Assembly (NCBI GenBank): GCA_016271365.2
Contig: CM028132.1
Location: 588,821,001 to 588,885,000, forward strand
Direction: 5' to 3'
Length of the DNA: 64,000 bases
From: Neoceratodus forsteri
Taxonomy: Eukaryota > Chordata > Ceratodontiformes > Ceratodontidae
Position 1 is the stretch's first letter. Each line of letters begins with the position of its first letter. The position numbers were made by a program, and so were the translations under genes. This document shows, piece by piece, positions 54,565 to 64,000 of this stretch. The notes under the pieces were generated by a model. It was not told where the DNA came from. It made no database searches and was given only the letters and a program-made list of their open reading frames with translations.

Positions 54565-54727
54565 TATAAACCCGGACATGTTATGTTGTATGTCATAGGG
54601 TTTTTTATCTTCATTCAAGGTCTGCAACCTCTTGATCCTCACTTGTGGCTACGGTATCATGAGGGTTATGAGGTCACAGACCCTCATGAAGATAAAACTG
54701 TATGACACCACATAACATATCCCCTAT
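54565..54727. mobile_element. Palindromic MITE-like element, copy 2
   Basis: 'gacatgttatgttgtatgtcat' pairs with the complement of 'atgacaccacataacatatc', and 'ttatcttcat' with 'atgaagataa'. The inner words are 'caaggtctg' / 'cagaccc' and 'cctcttgatcctc' / 'gggttatgaggtc'. The loop has 'cacttgtggctacgg', as in the copy at 7110-7290. No coding capacity. Confidence 0.65.
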
Positions 54728-54879
54728 ATATGTGAATGAAGCATCACCAAGAGTAACAAATTCCGCAGCACTACTTGTATTCTGTGGAATGATGCAAATT
54801 CTGCAAACAATTAATGGCCATGAAATTCCAGAAATCCAGGGGCCTTGGCCTTCCAACTGTGGCTTGAGCAGGGAGCAGG

Positions 54880-57232
54880 GACACCCTTGACTCCCAGCAA
54901 GGGTTTTTTCTCAGACAGTTAGTCAATACCCCACTAGGGTCAACAAAGAAGATGTCACCATGGTGGGCAGTCCCACTGGTACCAGTATGCACTGTATGAT
55001 AAGGTTCAAGGTAAAGACAGGAGCACAGACAAACCACACAAGGATGAGGGTTCTGGACTTTAAAAGGGTGGATTTTAAAGAAATGGATGATTGACTCAGG
55101 GACTGCCTAAGAGGGGTGGAGGAGTGCCAGGGAGGAGTAGAGCCACAGTGAGACAGAATAAAGGATTGCATAATAAAGCAACCAACCTAGACATGAAGGA
55201 AGTAAGCAAAAGCAGAAGGAAAGGAGATCATTATGGTATTTCAGGAAATGGCAAGAGGTAAAGAACACAGGTGGCAGTCAAGAGGTATAAGGAAACACAG
55301 AGGGAAGAGGACAGGGAGGTATACTTAGAAAAGCAGAAGAAAGCAGGGAATATGGTGAGGGGAGCAAAGGCGTAAACAGAGGAAAAAATTGCCAGAGGAG
55401 TCACAACTGGGGGATGAGACTTTCTTCAGGTACATAAGTGAGAAGAGGAAAACAAGGGTAAGGATAGAAAGAATTAGAAGAAGACCAAGAAAAAGCTGAC
55501 ATTCTGAACAGGTACTTCTGCTCGGTCTTCACAGTGGAGGGTGGAGGGGATAGACAGCCAAGTAGAAGCAGGGATAGGGTGGAGAGTGGGGTGGACATAG
55601 GTCCATTTTCAGAGGAAAGATTGCTGAAAAGTCTTGTAGCCCTAAAGGTGGACAAGACTATGGGACTGAATGGGATTCATCCCAGGGTATTAAAAGAACT
55701 TAGGGAGGTTCTGACTGCCCCACTGACAGCCTTGTTCAACAACCCACTAGGAACAGTAGTGGTGCCAGAGGACTGGAGCAGGGCTGATGTTGTCATTCTA
55801 CATGAGAGTGGTAGCAGGGAGGAGGGTAGTAACTATGGGCTAGTCAGCCTCATTTTAGTGGTGGAAAACAATAGATAGGCACATTACAGAAAGAAAGGAT
55901 GACAGAGTATCTTGAATACCATGGGCTGCAAGACCACAGACAACATGGATTCATGGGGGGATCATGTCAAACAAATCTAATAAATATCTTTGACTGGGTG
56001 ACCAGGGGAAATGAACAGAGGAGAGCAGTGAATGTCGTGGTCTATTTAGAATTTAGTGAGGCCTTTGACATAGTGCTGCATAAAAGGCTGATTAGGAATT
56101 TGACCAACCTAGGAGTGGGATACAGAGTGGTAAATTGGAATTAAAACTGGTAAAAGGATAGGAGACAGAGGGTGGTGGTTAATAGCACTCATTCTAAAGA
56201 GGGTGTGACTCGGGGTACCACAGGTCTCGGTACTGGGACTAGCACTCTTCAATATCTTCATAGGAGACATTGCAGATGAGCTGTAAAGGAAGGTGGGCCT
56301 TCTACAGATGATACCAACATTTGCAATAGGTTGTACTCCCGGGAAGGGGTTGAAAAAATGCAGTGGGATCTTGGAAAACTCGAGGAATGGCTGAAAACAT
56401 GGCAGTTGGGGTTCAATGCCAAAAAATGCAAATTAATGCACCTAGGACATAGAAACCCTGGTGCTAAGTATATGATGAGAGGGGAGGTACTGACAGTCAC
56501 TGGGCAGGAAAGGGACCTTGGGGTTATCATATCTAGGCACCTCAAGCTGGCAGGGCAGTGTAACAAGGCAGTGGGTAAGGCTAGTGGAATGCTGGGTTGT
56601 ATAGAGATGGGTACCTCCAACAGGAGGAGGAGGTTGGTGCTGCCATTATGTCGCTCACTGGTGCAACCACACCTAGAGCACTCAGTTTGGTTTTGGAGAC
56701 CGTACCTCAGAAAGGACACAGACAGAGAGCAGTCCAGAGGAGAGCAACTTAAATGATGCATGGTTTGTACGAGATGCCCTAATAAAAGAGACTGCAAGAT
56801 CTCAACACATACACACTTGAAGAAAGGAGAGAGAGAGACAGAGAGATGTGGGTGGGTGGGGGTGATATGATGAACGCTTTGAACAGGATACAGATGGGAG
56901 TCTCTTTCACATGAAAACAAGCACCAGGCGAAGGGGGCATGAAATGAAGCTGGGGGGAGGAATTCAACAGTGATGTAAGGAAGTATTTCTTTACTGAAAG
57001 GGCAGTGGCTGTCTGGAATAGATTGCCAGCAGACGTGGTGAATGCTAAAACAGTGGGGGGCTTCAAACATGCATATAATAGACATAGGAGTATATAAAAT
57101 AAGCTGCAGGGAGGTGTGAGGGTTGACAAAGACCAGACGGGTCTGAGGAGATGGAATAGACAGGGAACATCTAGGCAGACTAGGTAGGCTAAACGGTCCT
57201 TTTCTGCTGTCAAATTCTGTTTCTATGTTTAA
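54880..57232 (+). mobile_element. CR1-like LINE (second subfamily), decayed
   Basis: It runs from the end of the endonuclease ('RVLDFKRVDFKEMDD' at about 55050) through the linker, RT and C-terminal domain to the tail 'gtcaaattctgtttctatgt' (57211-57230). RT: 55534-55878 'GPFSEERLLKSLVALKVDK', 'GIHPRVLKELREVLTAPLTA', 'VVPEDWSRADVVILHESGS'; 55899-56144 'QDHRQHGFMGGSCQTNLINI', 'VVVYLEFSEAFDIVLHKRLI'. The catalytic box reads 'STDDTNICN'. 56331-56756 is a clean C-terminal stretch ('MQWDLGKLEEWLKTWQLGFN', 'KKCKLMHLGHRNP'). Its sequence differs from the 33-kb subfamily and matches the LINE at 57790-59765. Confidence 0.83.
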
Positions 57233-57256
57233 CAATCCCCAAGGTGTGTGTAGCAG

Positions 57257-57320
57257 AGTATATACACACTTGTAGTGTGTTTACCACCAGTATATACACA
57301 CTTGTAGTGTGTTTATCACA
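57257..57320. repeat. 32-bp tandem repeat, two copies
   Basis: 'agtatatacacacttgtagt' starts at 57257 and 57289, with one or two differences between copies. It lies just beyond the LINE tail. Confidence 0.85.
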
Positions 57321-57749
57321 TCTATAAAATAGGCCTGTGTTTAGAAAGAAAGTGAAATTGAAAGATGTTCTAAATCATGGGTATATTCATAGGGTATAAT
57401 GGGATAAGAATTCAACTGTCACAGTACAGGATTTTTACAACAAATAATTTAGTCCAAGAGAGGGCAATATGTCATATCTCATAAATGGCTTGCACATTTG
57501 ATTTATACACCATTTTAACGGTATAACTAATTAGATCTTTCAATGGAAATGTAACTGTTTCTGTAAGAGCTCACGCTTTACTTGGAATACAGTCAAGAGC
57601 CTCTGTTATGACATCAAGAATTGTGAAAGCTGCTCTCCTGGTGGTTAAGAGGATTTCCACTGTGACAGGTCTAGAGTGAGAATATTATTGTTGTTCTCAC
57701 TCTAGGTGCATCAGCAACCAAAGATCTCCTTTATTTGTGCTCATTTCTA
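57321..57749. other. Gene-free; perfect 12-bp-stem hairpin
   Basis: 'ctagagtgagaa' (57671-57682) and 'ttctcactctag' (57694-57705) form a perfect stem with an 11-nt loop 'tattattgttg'. No other feature is supported. Confidence 0.5.
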
Positions 57750-57789
57750 CAGATGTTATACAAATATCAGATACGAGATGAGCTAATGT
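57750..57789. mobile_element. Left terminal piece of a palindromic element, cut by a LINE
   Basis: 'atacgagatgagctaatgt' (57771-57789) matches 'atatgagatgagctaatgt' at about 63690 and, inverted, 'acgttagctcatctcctgt' at about 59848. It ends where the LINE at 57790 starts, and the palindrome resumes at 59766. Confidence 0.65.
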
Positions 57790-59765
57790 GGGAACATAGA
57801 ATCTGTCAGCAGAAAAGGGCTACTTGACCCAGCCAGTCTGTTCCTGCCTAATCTGTCTCTGCAGACCCTAACTGGCCTTCAGCGATCCTCTCTCCTCTCT
57901 GCCTGTTTTCTAATATACTGCTGTCTCTCACGCATGCATGCTTGAAACCCCTTACTGTTTTTGCCTCCTTCTGCTGGCAGTCTGTTCCTGGCATTTACCA
58001 CTCTTTCAGTGGAGAAATATTTCTTCACATCTCTATTAGCACCCCCCACTTCATCTACATACTCCTTATCCTGGTGCTCTTTCTAATTTGAAACAGACTC
58101 CCCTCCTGCACTGTGTTCACCACTGTGGAGTACTTATAGGTCTCCATCATGTCACGTCTCCCTCTTCGCTGTTGGGATATACATGGTGAGTTCCCTCAGT
58201 CTTTCCTCATAAGGTTTCTCATGCAAACCCCTTCACTATTTCAGTTGCCCTCCTCTGTACTGCCTACACCCTGTCTACGTCCTTTCTGAGGTGCAGCCTC
58301 TAAAACTGGACACAGTACTCAAGGTGGGGTCTCACCAACGAATGATGCAGTGGCAACACCACCTCTCCTCTCCTGCTGGAGATAACCTTCCTATGCATCC
58401 CAACACCACTAGCCCTACCACTGCTTTGTCACACTGTCCTGCCACTTTGTAAGGTCATTACATATGATAACCCCAAAGTGCTTTTCCTGTTGAGTGACTG
58501 CCAGTACTTCCTCCCCATCCTATACTAGGTGCCTGGGTTCCTCGCCTATGTTTTGATTTTGCACTTTATGGTACTGAACCCCAACTGCCATGCTCTGACC
58601 ACTCCTCGAGTTTCCCAAGATTCCTAGCCATTATTTCCACCCCTCCTGAGTACCCACTCTATTGCAAATTTTGATATCATCTGCAAAACCATACCTTCCT
58701 TTTCAGTTCCTCAGCAATGTCACTTCTGAAGACATTGAAGAGGACCAGTCCCAGTGCTGAATCCTCTGGCACCCCGCTGGTCACTCACCCATCATTAGGA
58801 TGAGAGCCATTTACCCCCACCCTTTCTTCTATCTGTTAACTAGTTTCTGACCCAATTCACCATTTTGGATCCCACACCTACTGTAGGCTGCTCAGTTTCT
58901 GTATAAGCCTCCTGTGTGGCACAGTGCTGAAGGCCTTGCTGAAGTCTGGACAAAGAAATATATCAGATTTGTTTGGCATGACTCAGCCCCACCCATGAAT
59001 CCATGCTGCCTGTGGTCCTGCAACCTATTGGATTCAAGATACTCTACCAGTTTTCCCTTTAGCAGGATTTCCATTAATGTTCCCACCACTGAAGTAAGAC
59101 TGACCGACCTATAGTTTCTAGCCTCCTCCTTGCTGCCACTTTTACATAGAGGGACCTTGTTAGCTCTTTTCCAGTCATCTGGAACCACACCTGTTTCCAG
59201 TGAGCAGTTGAGTAAGGCTGGCAGTGGGGCAGCTAGAATCTCCCTGAGTTCTTTAAACCCTTGGGTATATCTCTTCTGGACTCTTTCCTCTTACAATGGG
59301 CTTGTGTCCACCTTAACCCCATTCCTGCTCCCCCTGGTGGTCCATCCTCCTCCCTCCACTGTGAAGACTGAGCAGAAGTACCTGTTTAGGATGTCTGATT
59401 TTTCATGGCCCTCTTCTGTACAGTGCACCTCCCTCCCCTTTGTCCTTCTAATCCTCACCATCCCTCCTCTTGCTTTCTTTTTCTCACTTATGCATCTGAA
59501 GAAAGTCTTAGCCTTCCTAGTGATTCCTTTGGTGATTCTTCCCTATGTTTGCACATTTGCTCCACTTACTATCTTGCCTGTTTCTCTCTGCTTTACTGCA
59601 TTTATCCTCCTGTCCTTCCTCCTCTGGGTTTCCTTATACCTCCTGAGTGCCACCCTTTTTTCCTTCACCACCATAGCCACTTCCTTACAGAATGTTAACA
59701 GTCTCTTTTTTCTTCTTATGCTTTTACTCACTTCTGAAATACCAAAACTATGTTCTTGAGTTGTA
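57790..59765 (-). mobile_element. CR1-like LINE (second subfamily), 5' truncated
   Basis: The 3' end at 57790 is 'gggaacatagaatctgtcag' on the plus strand. Minus-strand RT at 59188-58892 reads 'MVPDDWKRANKVPLCKSGSK', 'NYRSVSLTSVVGTLMEILL', 'QDHRQHGFMGG'. The linker at 59731-59543 reads 'FCKEVAMVVKEKRVALRRYK'. It is truncated near 59765. It shares subfamily features ('LQDHRQHGFMGG') with the plus-strand LINE at 54880-57232, giving a tail-to-tail pair 560 bp apart. It sits inside the left terminus of a palindromic element. Confidence 0.8.
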
Positions 59766-60221
59766 TTTTACCCGACCACATGAATGGTGAAGTCACAAGT
59801 GAGGTAATTTGAGATCAAGTACAGTGAAAGAAGATATGCCTGATGTTGTACGTTAGCTCATCTCCTGTTTAATGTATACAACAGGACCTGAAAGCTTCAT
59901 AAATAAAGCTGTAAACAAGTTTTCTTTTCATTCACTGTGTCACTCTTGTGTCTATAGATGGGATGCTTCTGAAGAATATGAGTGATGGTTGGCATGATAA
60001 CACTGTAATGAGGTAATGTGGTATATTATCAGGAGGTGCCCTGTGGTATATATGCCCTATTGCTATTGGTTGATTATCATCAATATTTCAGCTGTGATGT
60101 ATTTAATAGGTGATAGCTTGATATCCTGAATGTAAGTTCAAAGATAATACTGGTTATTTTTATAAAGATATATCTACACTTTTATGCATATATATATACA
60201 ACAGGTGTGGCAATAAATTAA
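59766..60221. mobile_element. Left arm of a large foldback element
   Basis: 59790-60180 is the inverted counterpart of 63370-63765. Shared words (one strand reversed) include 'gatcaagtac', 'gttagctcatctc', 'caacaggacc', 'taaacaagttttc', 'cactgtaatgaggtaatgtgg' versus 'ccacattacctaattacagt', and 'gatatcctgaa'. The start (59766-59815) contains 'cacaagtgagg', the complement of the 'cctcacttgtg' core of the palindromic MITEs. The arm ends at the LINE inserted at 60222. Confidence 0.75.
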
Positions 60222-61427
60222 CATAGAAACATAGAAACATAGATTTTGACGGCAGATAAGGACCGCTTGGCCCACCCAGTCTGCCCATTTCCCTTCCTAT
60301 TGGATAAGCTGCAGATCCTAGTTAACCAGCAGCCTACCCCCACCCCCTAGAATTGCCTTATGACTGTCCTATGCATGCTTGAATTCCACCACTGTTTTTG
60401 ACTCCACAACCTCCTCCGGAAGGCCGTTCCATGCATCCACAACCCTCTCTGTGAAAAATGCTTCCTTAAATTACCTCTGAGCCCCCCCTCTCTATCTTCA
60501 AATTGTGCCCCTTGTTCTTGCACACCTCTTTTTGAAAGATGCTACCCTCTTGGACTTTGTTGATTCCTTGAGATACTTGAAAGTTTCTATCATGTCCCCC
60601 TCTCCTCCTTTCCTCGAGGCTATACATATTCAGCTCCTTAAGTCTCTCTTCATATGTCTTCTGGTGCAGACCCTGCACCATTTGAGTGCCCTCCTCTGGA
60701 CAGCCTCCATCCTGTCTATGTCCTTGCGGAGATTGGGTCTTCCAGAACTGCCATGAGTACTCCAGATGGGGTCTCACCAACTGTCTGTACAGAGGGATAA
60801 TAACTTCCTGTTTTCTACTGGTGATGCCTCTCCTATGCATCCCAGTATCCCAACCCTCCTTGCTGCCTCTCACATTGCTTGCCCTTTAGATCATCTGATA
60901 TGACTACCCTCAGGTCCCTTTCCATTTTTGTTGTTGTTAGTATCTCACCCCCATTGTGTACTCTTCCCTGGGTTTTGTTTCCCCAGGTGCATTACCTGCA
61001 CTTCTTAGCATTGAATCTAAGCTGCCATACATTTGACCATTCCTCTAACCTTGCCAAGTCCTTCTCATCCTTTCCACCCCACCTTGTGCATCAACTCTAT
61101 TGCAGATCTTTGTGTCATCTGCAAAGAGACATACTTTCCTTCAATCCCTCTGCAATGTAAAGCATAAAGACATTGAAGAGGACAATCTAATACTGAACCC
61201 TCGGTACCCCACTAGTAACCCCCTTTTCTTCAGCGTGGACTCCATTTACTATTACTCTCTGTGTCCTATTCTCAGCCAATTCTTTACCAGGCTGTCATCT
61301 TGGGACCCACTCCCAGGCTGGCTAACTTGTATATTAATCTTTGTGTGGGACTGTGTCAAATGCCTTGCTAAAGTCTAGGTAGGCCATGTCCACAGCCCTT
61401 CCCTGATCTACTACTTTGGTCACCCAG

Positions 61428-61895
61428 TCAAAGAAATCTATCAGATTTGTCTGGCATGACCTTCCGCTGTGAATCCATGCTGCCTTGGGTCCTGAGTCCT
61501 CTGGCCTCTAGATACTCAACAATTCTTTCCTTCAGAAGTGATTCCATCATTTTCCCTACCACTGAGGTTAAACTAACAGGTCTGTAGTTTTCTGCTTCTG
61601 CCTTGCTCCCACTTTTGTGAAGGGGAATCACATCTGCCCTTCTCTAGTCCTCGGGTACCACCCCATCCTCCCATGATTTGTTAAAGAGGGTAGTCAGTGG
61701 TGTCACTAGTTCTACCCTTAGTTCTTTTAGAATTCTGGGATGAATCCCATCAGGCCCCATTGCTTTGTCCACCTTCAGTTTTAAGAGTTCTTTCAGAACC
61801 CTTTCTTCTGTAAATGGGCTGGTATCAACTTCTGTATCCAGTGTTTCTACTGTTTGTTTTAGGTACCTCCCACTTCCTTTGTAAATACTGAGCAA
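61428..61895 (-). pseudogene. LINE reverse transcriptase, N-terminal blocks
   Basis: 61895-61644 reads 'VDTSPFTEERVLKELLKLKV', 'MGPDGIHPRILKELRVELVT', 'LFNKSWEDGVVPED'. 61631-61428 reads 'MIPLHKSGSKAEAENYRPVS', 'LTSVVGKMMESLLKERIVEY'. A stop at the join separates them. Downstream, '[10 protein letters not shown]' and the FADD box appear in other frames between 61400 and 61120. Confidence 0.85.
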
Positions 61896-62176
61896 AAATA
61901 TTTGTTTAGTATCTCTGCCTTTTCACAGTCACCCTCTGCCCACCCTCCCTCCTCTTTATTAAGCTTCACTAGCCCTCCTTGGTCTTCCTTCACTCCCTGA
62001 TGTACCTATAAAAGGTTTATCCCCTTCTTAACTGAGTTGGCTATCTTTTCCTTGGTTTGGGCCTTTGCTGTTCTGACTGCCTTCCAGCTTCCTTTTGCTT
62101 TAACTGATACAGTTCCTGACCTGCTCCTTCTGTGATTCCTTGTACTTCCTGAATGCTTTCTTTTTCTCTTGAACCT

Positions 62177-63002
62177 TCACTGCCACTTCCTTTGAGAACC
62201 ATAGTGGTTTCTTACATCATTCGTTTTGTTAATTTGCTTCACACAAAGGCTTGTTACCTCTGTGATGGCAGTTTTTATTATTCCCCATTGTTCTTCCACC
62301 CCTCCTTCCTGCCCATTTGCTAGTGCATTCCTTAGGCACTCACCCATTTTGGCAAAGTCAGCCCTCCTAAAGTCCAGTACTTTTGCCGTTGTATGGCTTG
62401 ACTCTATTGCTGTGTTTATTGTGAACCATACTGTTTGATGGTCGCTAGTTCCCAGATGGCTACCCACTTCTACATCTGTGATCCTCTCTTCATCTCCATT
62501 TGAGAGAACCAGGTCTAAGATTGTCTCCTCGAGTGGGGTCCAATACTAGTTGTCTAAGGCATGCCCCTTGTAGGGCATCTAGAATAACCCCACTCTTTGA
62601 AGTGGCTGCTGCAACTGCACTCCAGTTAATATCTGGCATATTCAGATCACTCATCAGCAATATCTCCCCTTTTTTTGCCATTCTAAGTATACTTTCTATC
62701 ATCTCCTTGTCCATTTCCTCCCCCTGAGAAGGGGGTCTGTATACAACCCCTGTGCAGGTTGTGGTGCCATTGCCGGTCTACAAATTTACCCACAGTGCTT
62801 CTTCTCCTCCCTGTTTTCCGTTTTGTTCTGTTGCTTTGATTTCTTCCCTTATGTAAAGAGCTACTCCTCCTCCTCTTTTACCCTCCCTGTCCCTCCTGTA
62901 GATAGTGTGTCCTGGTATGTTTATGTCCCAGTCATGGTTTTGTGCGTACCATGTTTCTGTGACTGCCACAATATCCAGATGTTCCTCCTCCATCAAGGCC
63001 AC
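62177..63002 (-). pseudogene. LINE endonuclease domain
   Basis: 63002-62778 carries 'MALMEEEHLDIVAVTETW' with the catalytic Glu. 62714-62490 carries 'KKGEILLMSDLNMPDINW', in which the first residue of the GDxN motif is Ser but Asp and Asn remain. 62467-62177 carries 'MGSHLGTSDHQTVWFTINTA' with the Asp-His pair. Three frames are needed, so it is inactive as a single protein. Confidence 0.85.
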
Positions 63003-63364
63003 TAATTCAGGAAGCTTGTTACTCAGACTACATTGGTACTCATTTGATCTCCATTTTTGATGGCTTTACCTTCTTTGCAGCATCCCCACTGACCTGTCTA
63101 CCTTGGTCTTTTCTCATTTAGTACCCTGTTTTGTAGGAGAGGCTGGGATTTTCTGCTGCTTATCAGTGCCTCCCCCCTTGACTAGTTTAAAAGCTTGCCA
63201 ATGAAGCATTTAAACCGATTGCTCAAAAGACTTGTTCCCTTCCTGGACAGATGCAGACCATCCTGCCAGTATAGGCTGGTGTCCCTCCAGGTGGAACCCC
63301 AGTCCCCAATGAAGCCAAACCCCTGTGCTCCACACCATTTTTTCAACCATTCATTAAACTGCAA

Positions 63365-63840
63365 AATTTACAGAGATATGTAATGATATCTGTGAAAACT
63401 AGAGGTAGTTCAAGATATCCCTGTTAGCTACATCACAGTATCAAAATATCCTGTTAGTAACATCACAATTGACCAATTGACAATTGACAAGTAGCAGCAG
63501 TTCATGCCACATTACCTAATTACAGTGTTACCATGACAACGGTATTCCACATATCTTAAGAGGCATTCCATATGGGCATTCTGTTCATAAAAATAAACAT
63601 GAAAACAATCAAGTGAATAAAAATGAAAACTTGTTTATAGCCTTAATTATGAAATGTTATGGTCCTGTTATATACATAAAATATGAGATGAGCTAATGTA
63701 AGTTATCAGAAATATCGTCATTCATTGTACTTGACCATTTATGACCATACTCGTGGCTCCGCCTCTGGTGAGGTCGGAGGTCAAGTACAACTCAAGAAGA
63801 TATTTCTGATATCTTAAATTGTCTCATATCCCTTCTGTAC
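63365..63840. mobile_element. Right arm and hairpin terminus of the foldback element
   Basis: 63370-63765 is complementary to 59790-60180. The outer 63670-63840 is itself palindromic: 'atatgagatgagctaatgta' and 'ttatcagaaatatcgtc' followed by 'ttgtacttgacc' pair with 'ggtcaagtacaa', 'gaagatatttctgata' and 'attgtctcatatcc'. The loop 'actcgtggctccgcc' parallels the 'cttgtggct' loop of the MITEs at 7110 and 54565. So the terminus of a larger inverted-repeat element is a hairpin of the same type. Confidence 0.72.
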
Positions 63841-64000
63841 ACTGTTAACTTTGTTGTGTCATTGCATTTATTATGCTTTAAAGAGCCTCAGACATCAAAA
63901 GGAAACCTTGAATACCATAATATTTGTGTAGCATTCAGCTTATAATTCACACAGTACTTTATCATCCCCTTATTCTTTAATAATACTAATAGTATGACTA
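63841..64000. other. AT-rich end of window, nothing recognised
   Basis: No motif or repeat seen in the last 160 bp. Confidence 0.4.

Larger units (their letters stand above)
60222..63364 (-). mobile_element. CR1-like LINE, 3.1 kb, inserted in the centre of the foldback element
   Basis: The 3' end at 60222 reads 'catagaaacatagaaacat' on the plus strand. Minus-strand contents: esterase C-terminus at 63364-63182 ('FNEWLKKWCGAQGFGFIGDW', 'YWQDGLHLSRKGTSLLSNRF'), endonuclease ('IVAVTETWYAQ', 'GGGVALYI', 'LLMSDLNMPDINW' with GD changed to SD, 'LGTSDHQTVWF'), linker, RT ('KAMGPDGIHPRILKEL', 'NYRPVSLTSVVGKMMESLL', FADD box near 61125), C-terminal domain and tail. It is 5' truncated inside ORF1. It is highly similar to the LINE at 32968-37072. 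Confidence 0.88.

Noticed and set aside
56258..57235. 325-codon minus-strand ORF, the longest by length near 56-57 kb
   Set aside because: Antisense of the LINE C-terminal domain and 3'UTR. The plus strand holds the real motifs ('KKCKLMHLGHRNP').
59130..59759. 209-codon plus-strand hydrophobic ORF resembling a membrane protein
   Set aside because: Antisense of the lysine/arginine-rich linker and RT of the minus-strand LINE, which explains its Leu/Phe/Ser-rich content.
1..64000. CRISPR arrays, tRNA or rRNA genes, bacterial operons
   Set aside because: Regular repeats present are microsatellites, minisatellites or tandem duplications without spacer structure. No tRNA cloverleaf beyond SINE-like heads and no ribosomal RNA signature; gene content is eukaryotic mobile DNA.

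Overview
This window reads as repeat-dense intergenic DNA from a vertebrate with a large genome. I find no host gene, tRNA, rRNA, CRISPR array or bacterial-style operon. Nearly all recognisable coding sequence belongs to mobile elements: CR1/L2-type LINEs, an L1-type ORF1-only element, a Crypton-like tyrosine-recombinase transposon, a DIRS-like retroelement, a Gypsy integrase fragment, a solo LTR, two small hAT-like elements, tRNA-derived SINE candidates and several palindromic (foldback/MITE-like) elements. Crypton plus DIRS plus many CR1 copies ending in a 'tctatgtttctatg' tail argues against mammal or bird. It fits an amphibian (a caecilian is my best guess) or another large-genome sarcopterygian. 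The taxon is inference from repeat content only.

Layout. 1-1.4 kb: decayed CR1-like 3' end. 2.7-3.35 kb: SINE candidate with a 13-bp target-site duplication (TSD). 6.4-6.8 kb: GATA microsatellite and an L2 3' end. 7.1-9.8 kb: palindromes, an AT-rich ~430-bp tandem repeat and dinucleotide runs. 10.1-11.0 kb: Crypton-like recombinase ORF, interrupted at its 3' end by a nearly complete 4.9-kb CR1-like LINE on the minus strand (11.0-15.95 kb) whose 5' end carries two ~390-bp monomers. 16.0-17.06 kb: a hierarchical minisatellite (hexamer within a ~120-bp unit), open in one frame. 18.5-18.9 kb: large palindrome. 19.6-22.1 kb: DIRS-like element (minus). 22.1-25.16 kb: LINE with another LINE nested inside. 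25.16-27.1 kb: 1.3-kb repeat with a 298-bp internal tandem, carrying a retroposon insertion. 27.1-31.6 kb: LINE (minus) interrupted by a LINE tail and a 1,678-bp solo LTR. 32.7-37.5 kb: Gypsy integrase split by a 4.1-kb LINE. 37.5-40.4 kb: LINE (minus). 40.7-42.95 kb: L1-type element with ORF1 only, bounded by a 12-bp TSD, with a hAT-like insert. 44.7-47.7 kb: minisatellite interrupted by an L2. 48.5-50.4 kb: palindromes and a second hAT-like element. 52.3-53.8 kb: second, inverted copy of the 1.3-kb repeat. 54.6-63.9 kb: two LINEs sit inside the parts of a very large palindromic element, next to a further LINE and a related palindrome.

The parts form an insertion history rather than a pathway. 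LINEs, an LTR and MITEs have landed in older elements, and the TSDs and interrupted reading frames let one order the events. Items most worth a second look are the Crypton-like ORF with an in-frame loss of part of its catalytic core and a LINE-derived C-terminus, the Asn-periodic minisatellite, the ORF1-only L1 element, the 298-bp-tandem repeat family, and the composite palindrome at 57.8-63.8 kb.
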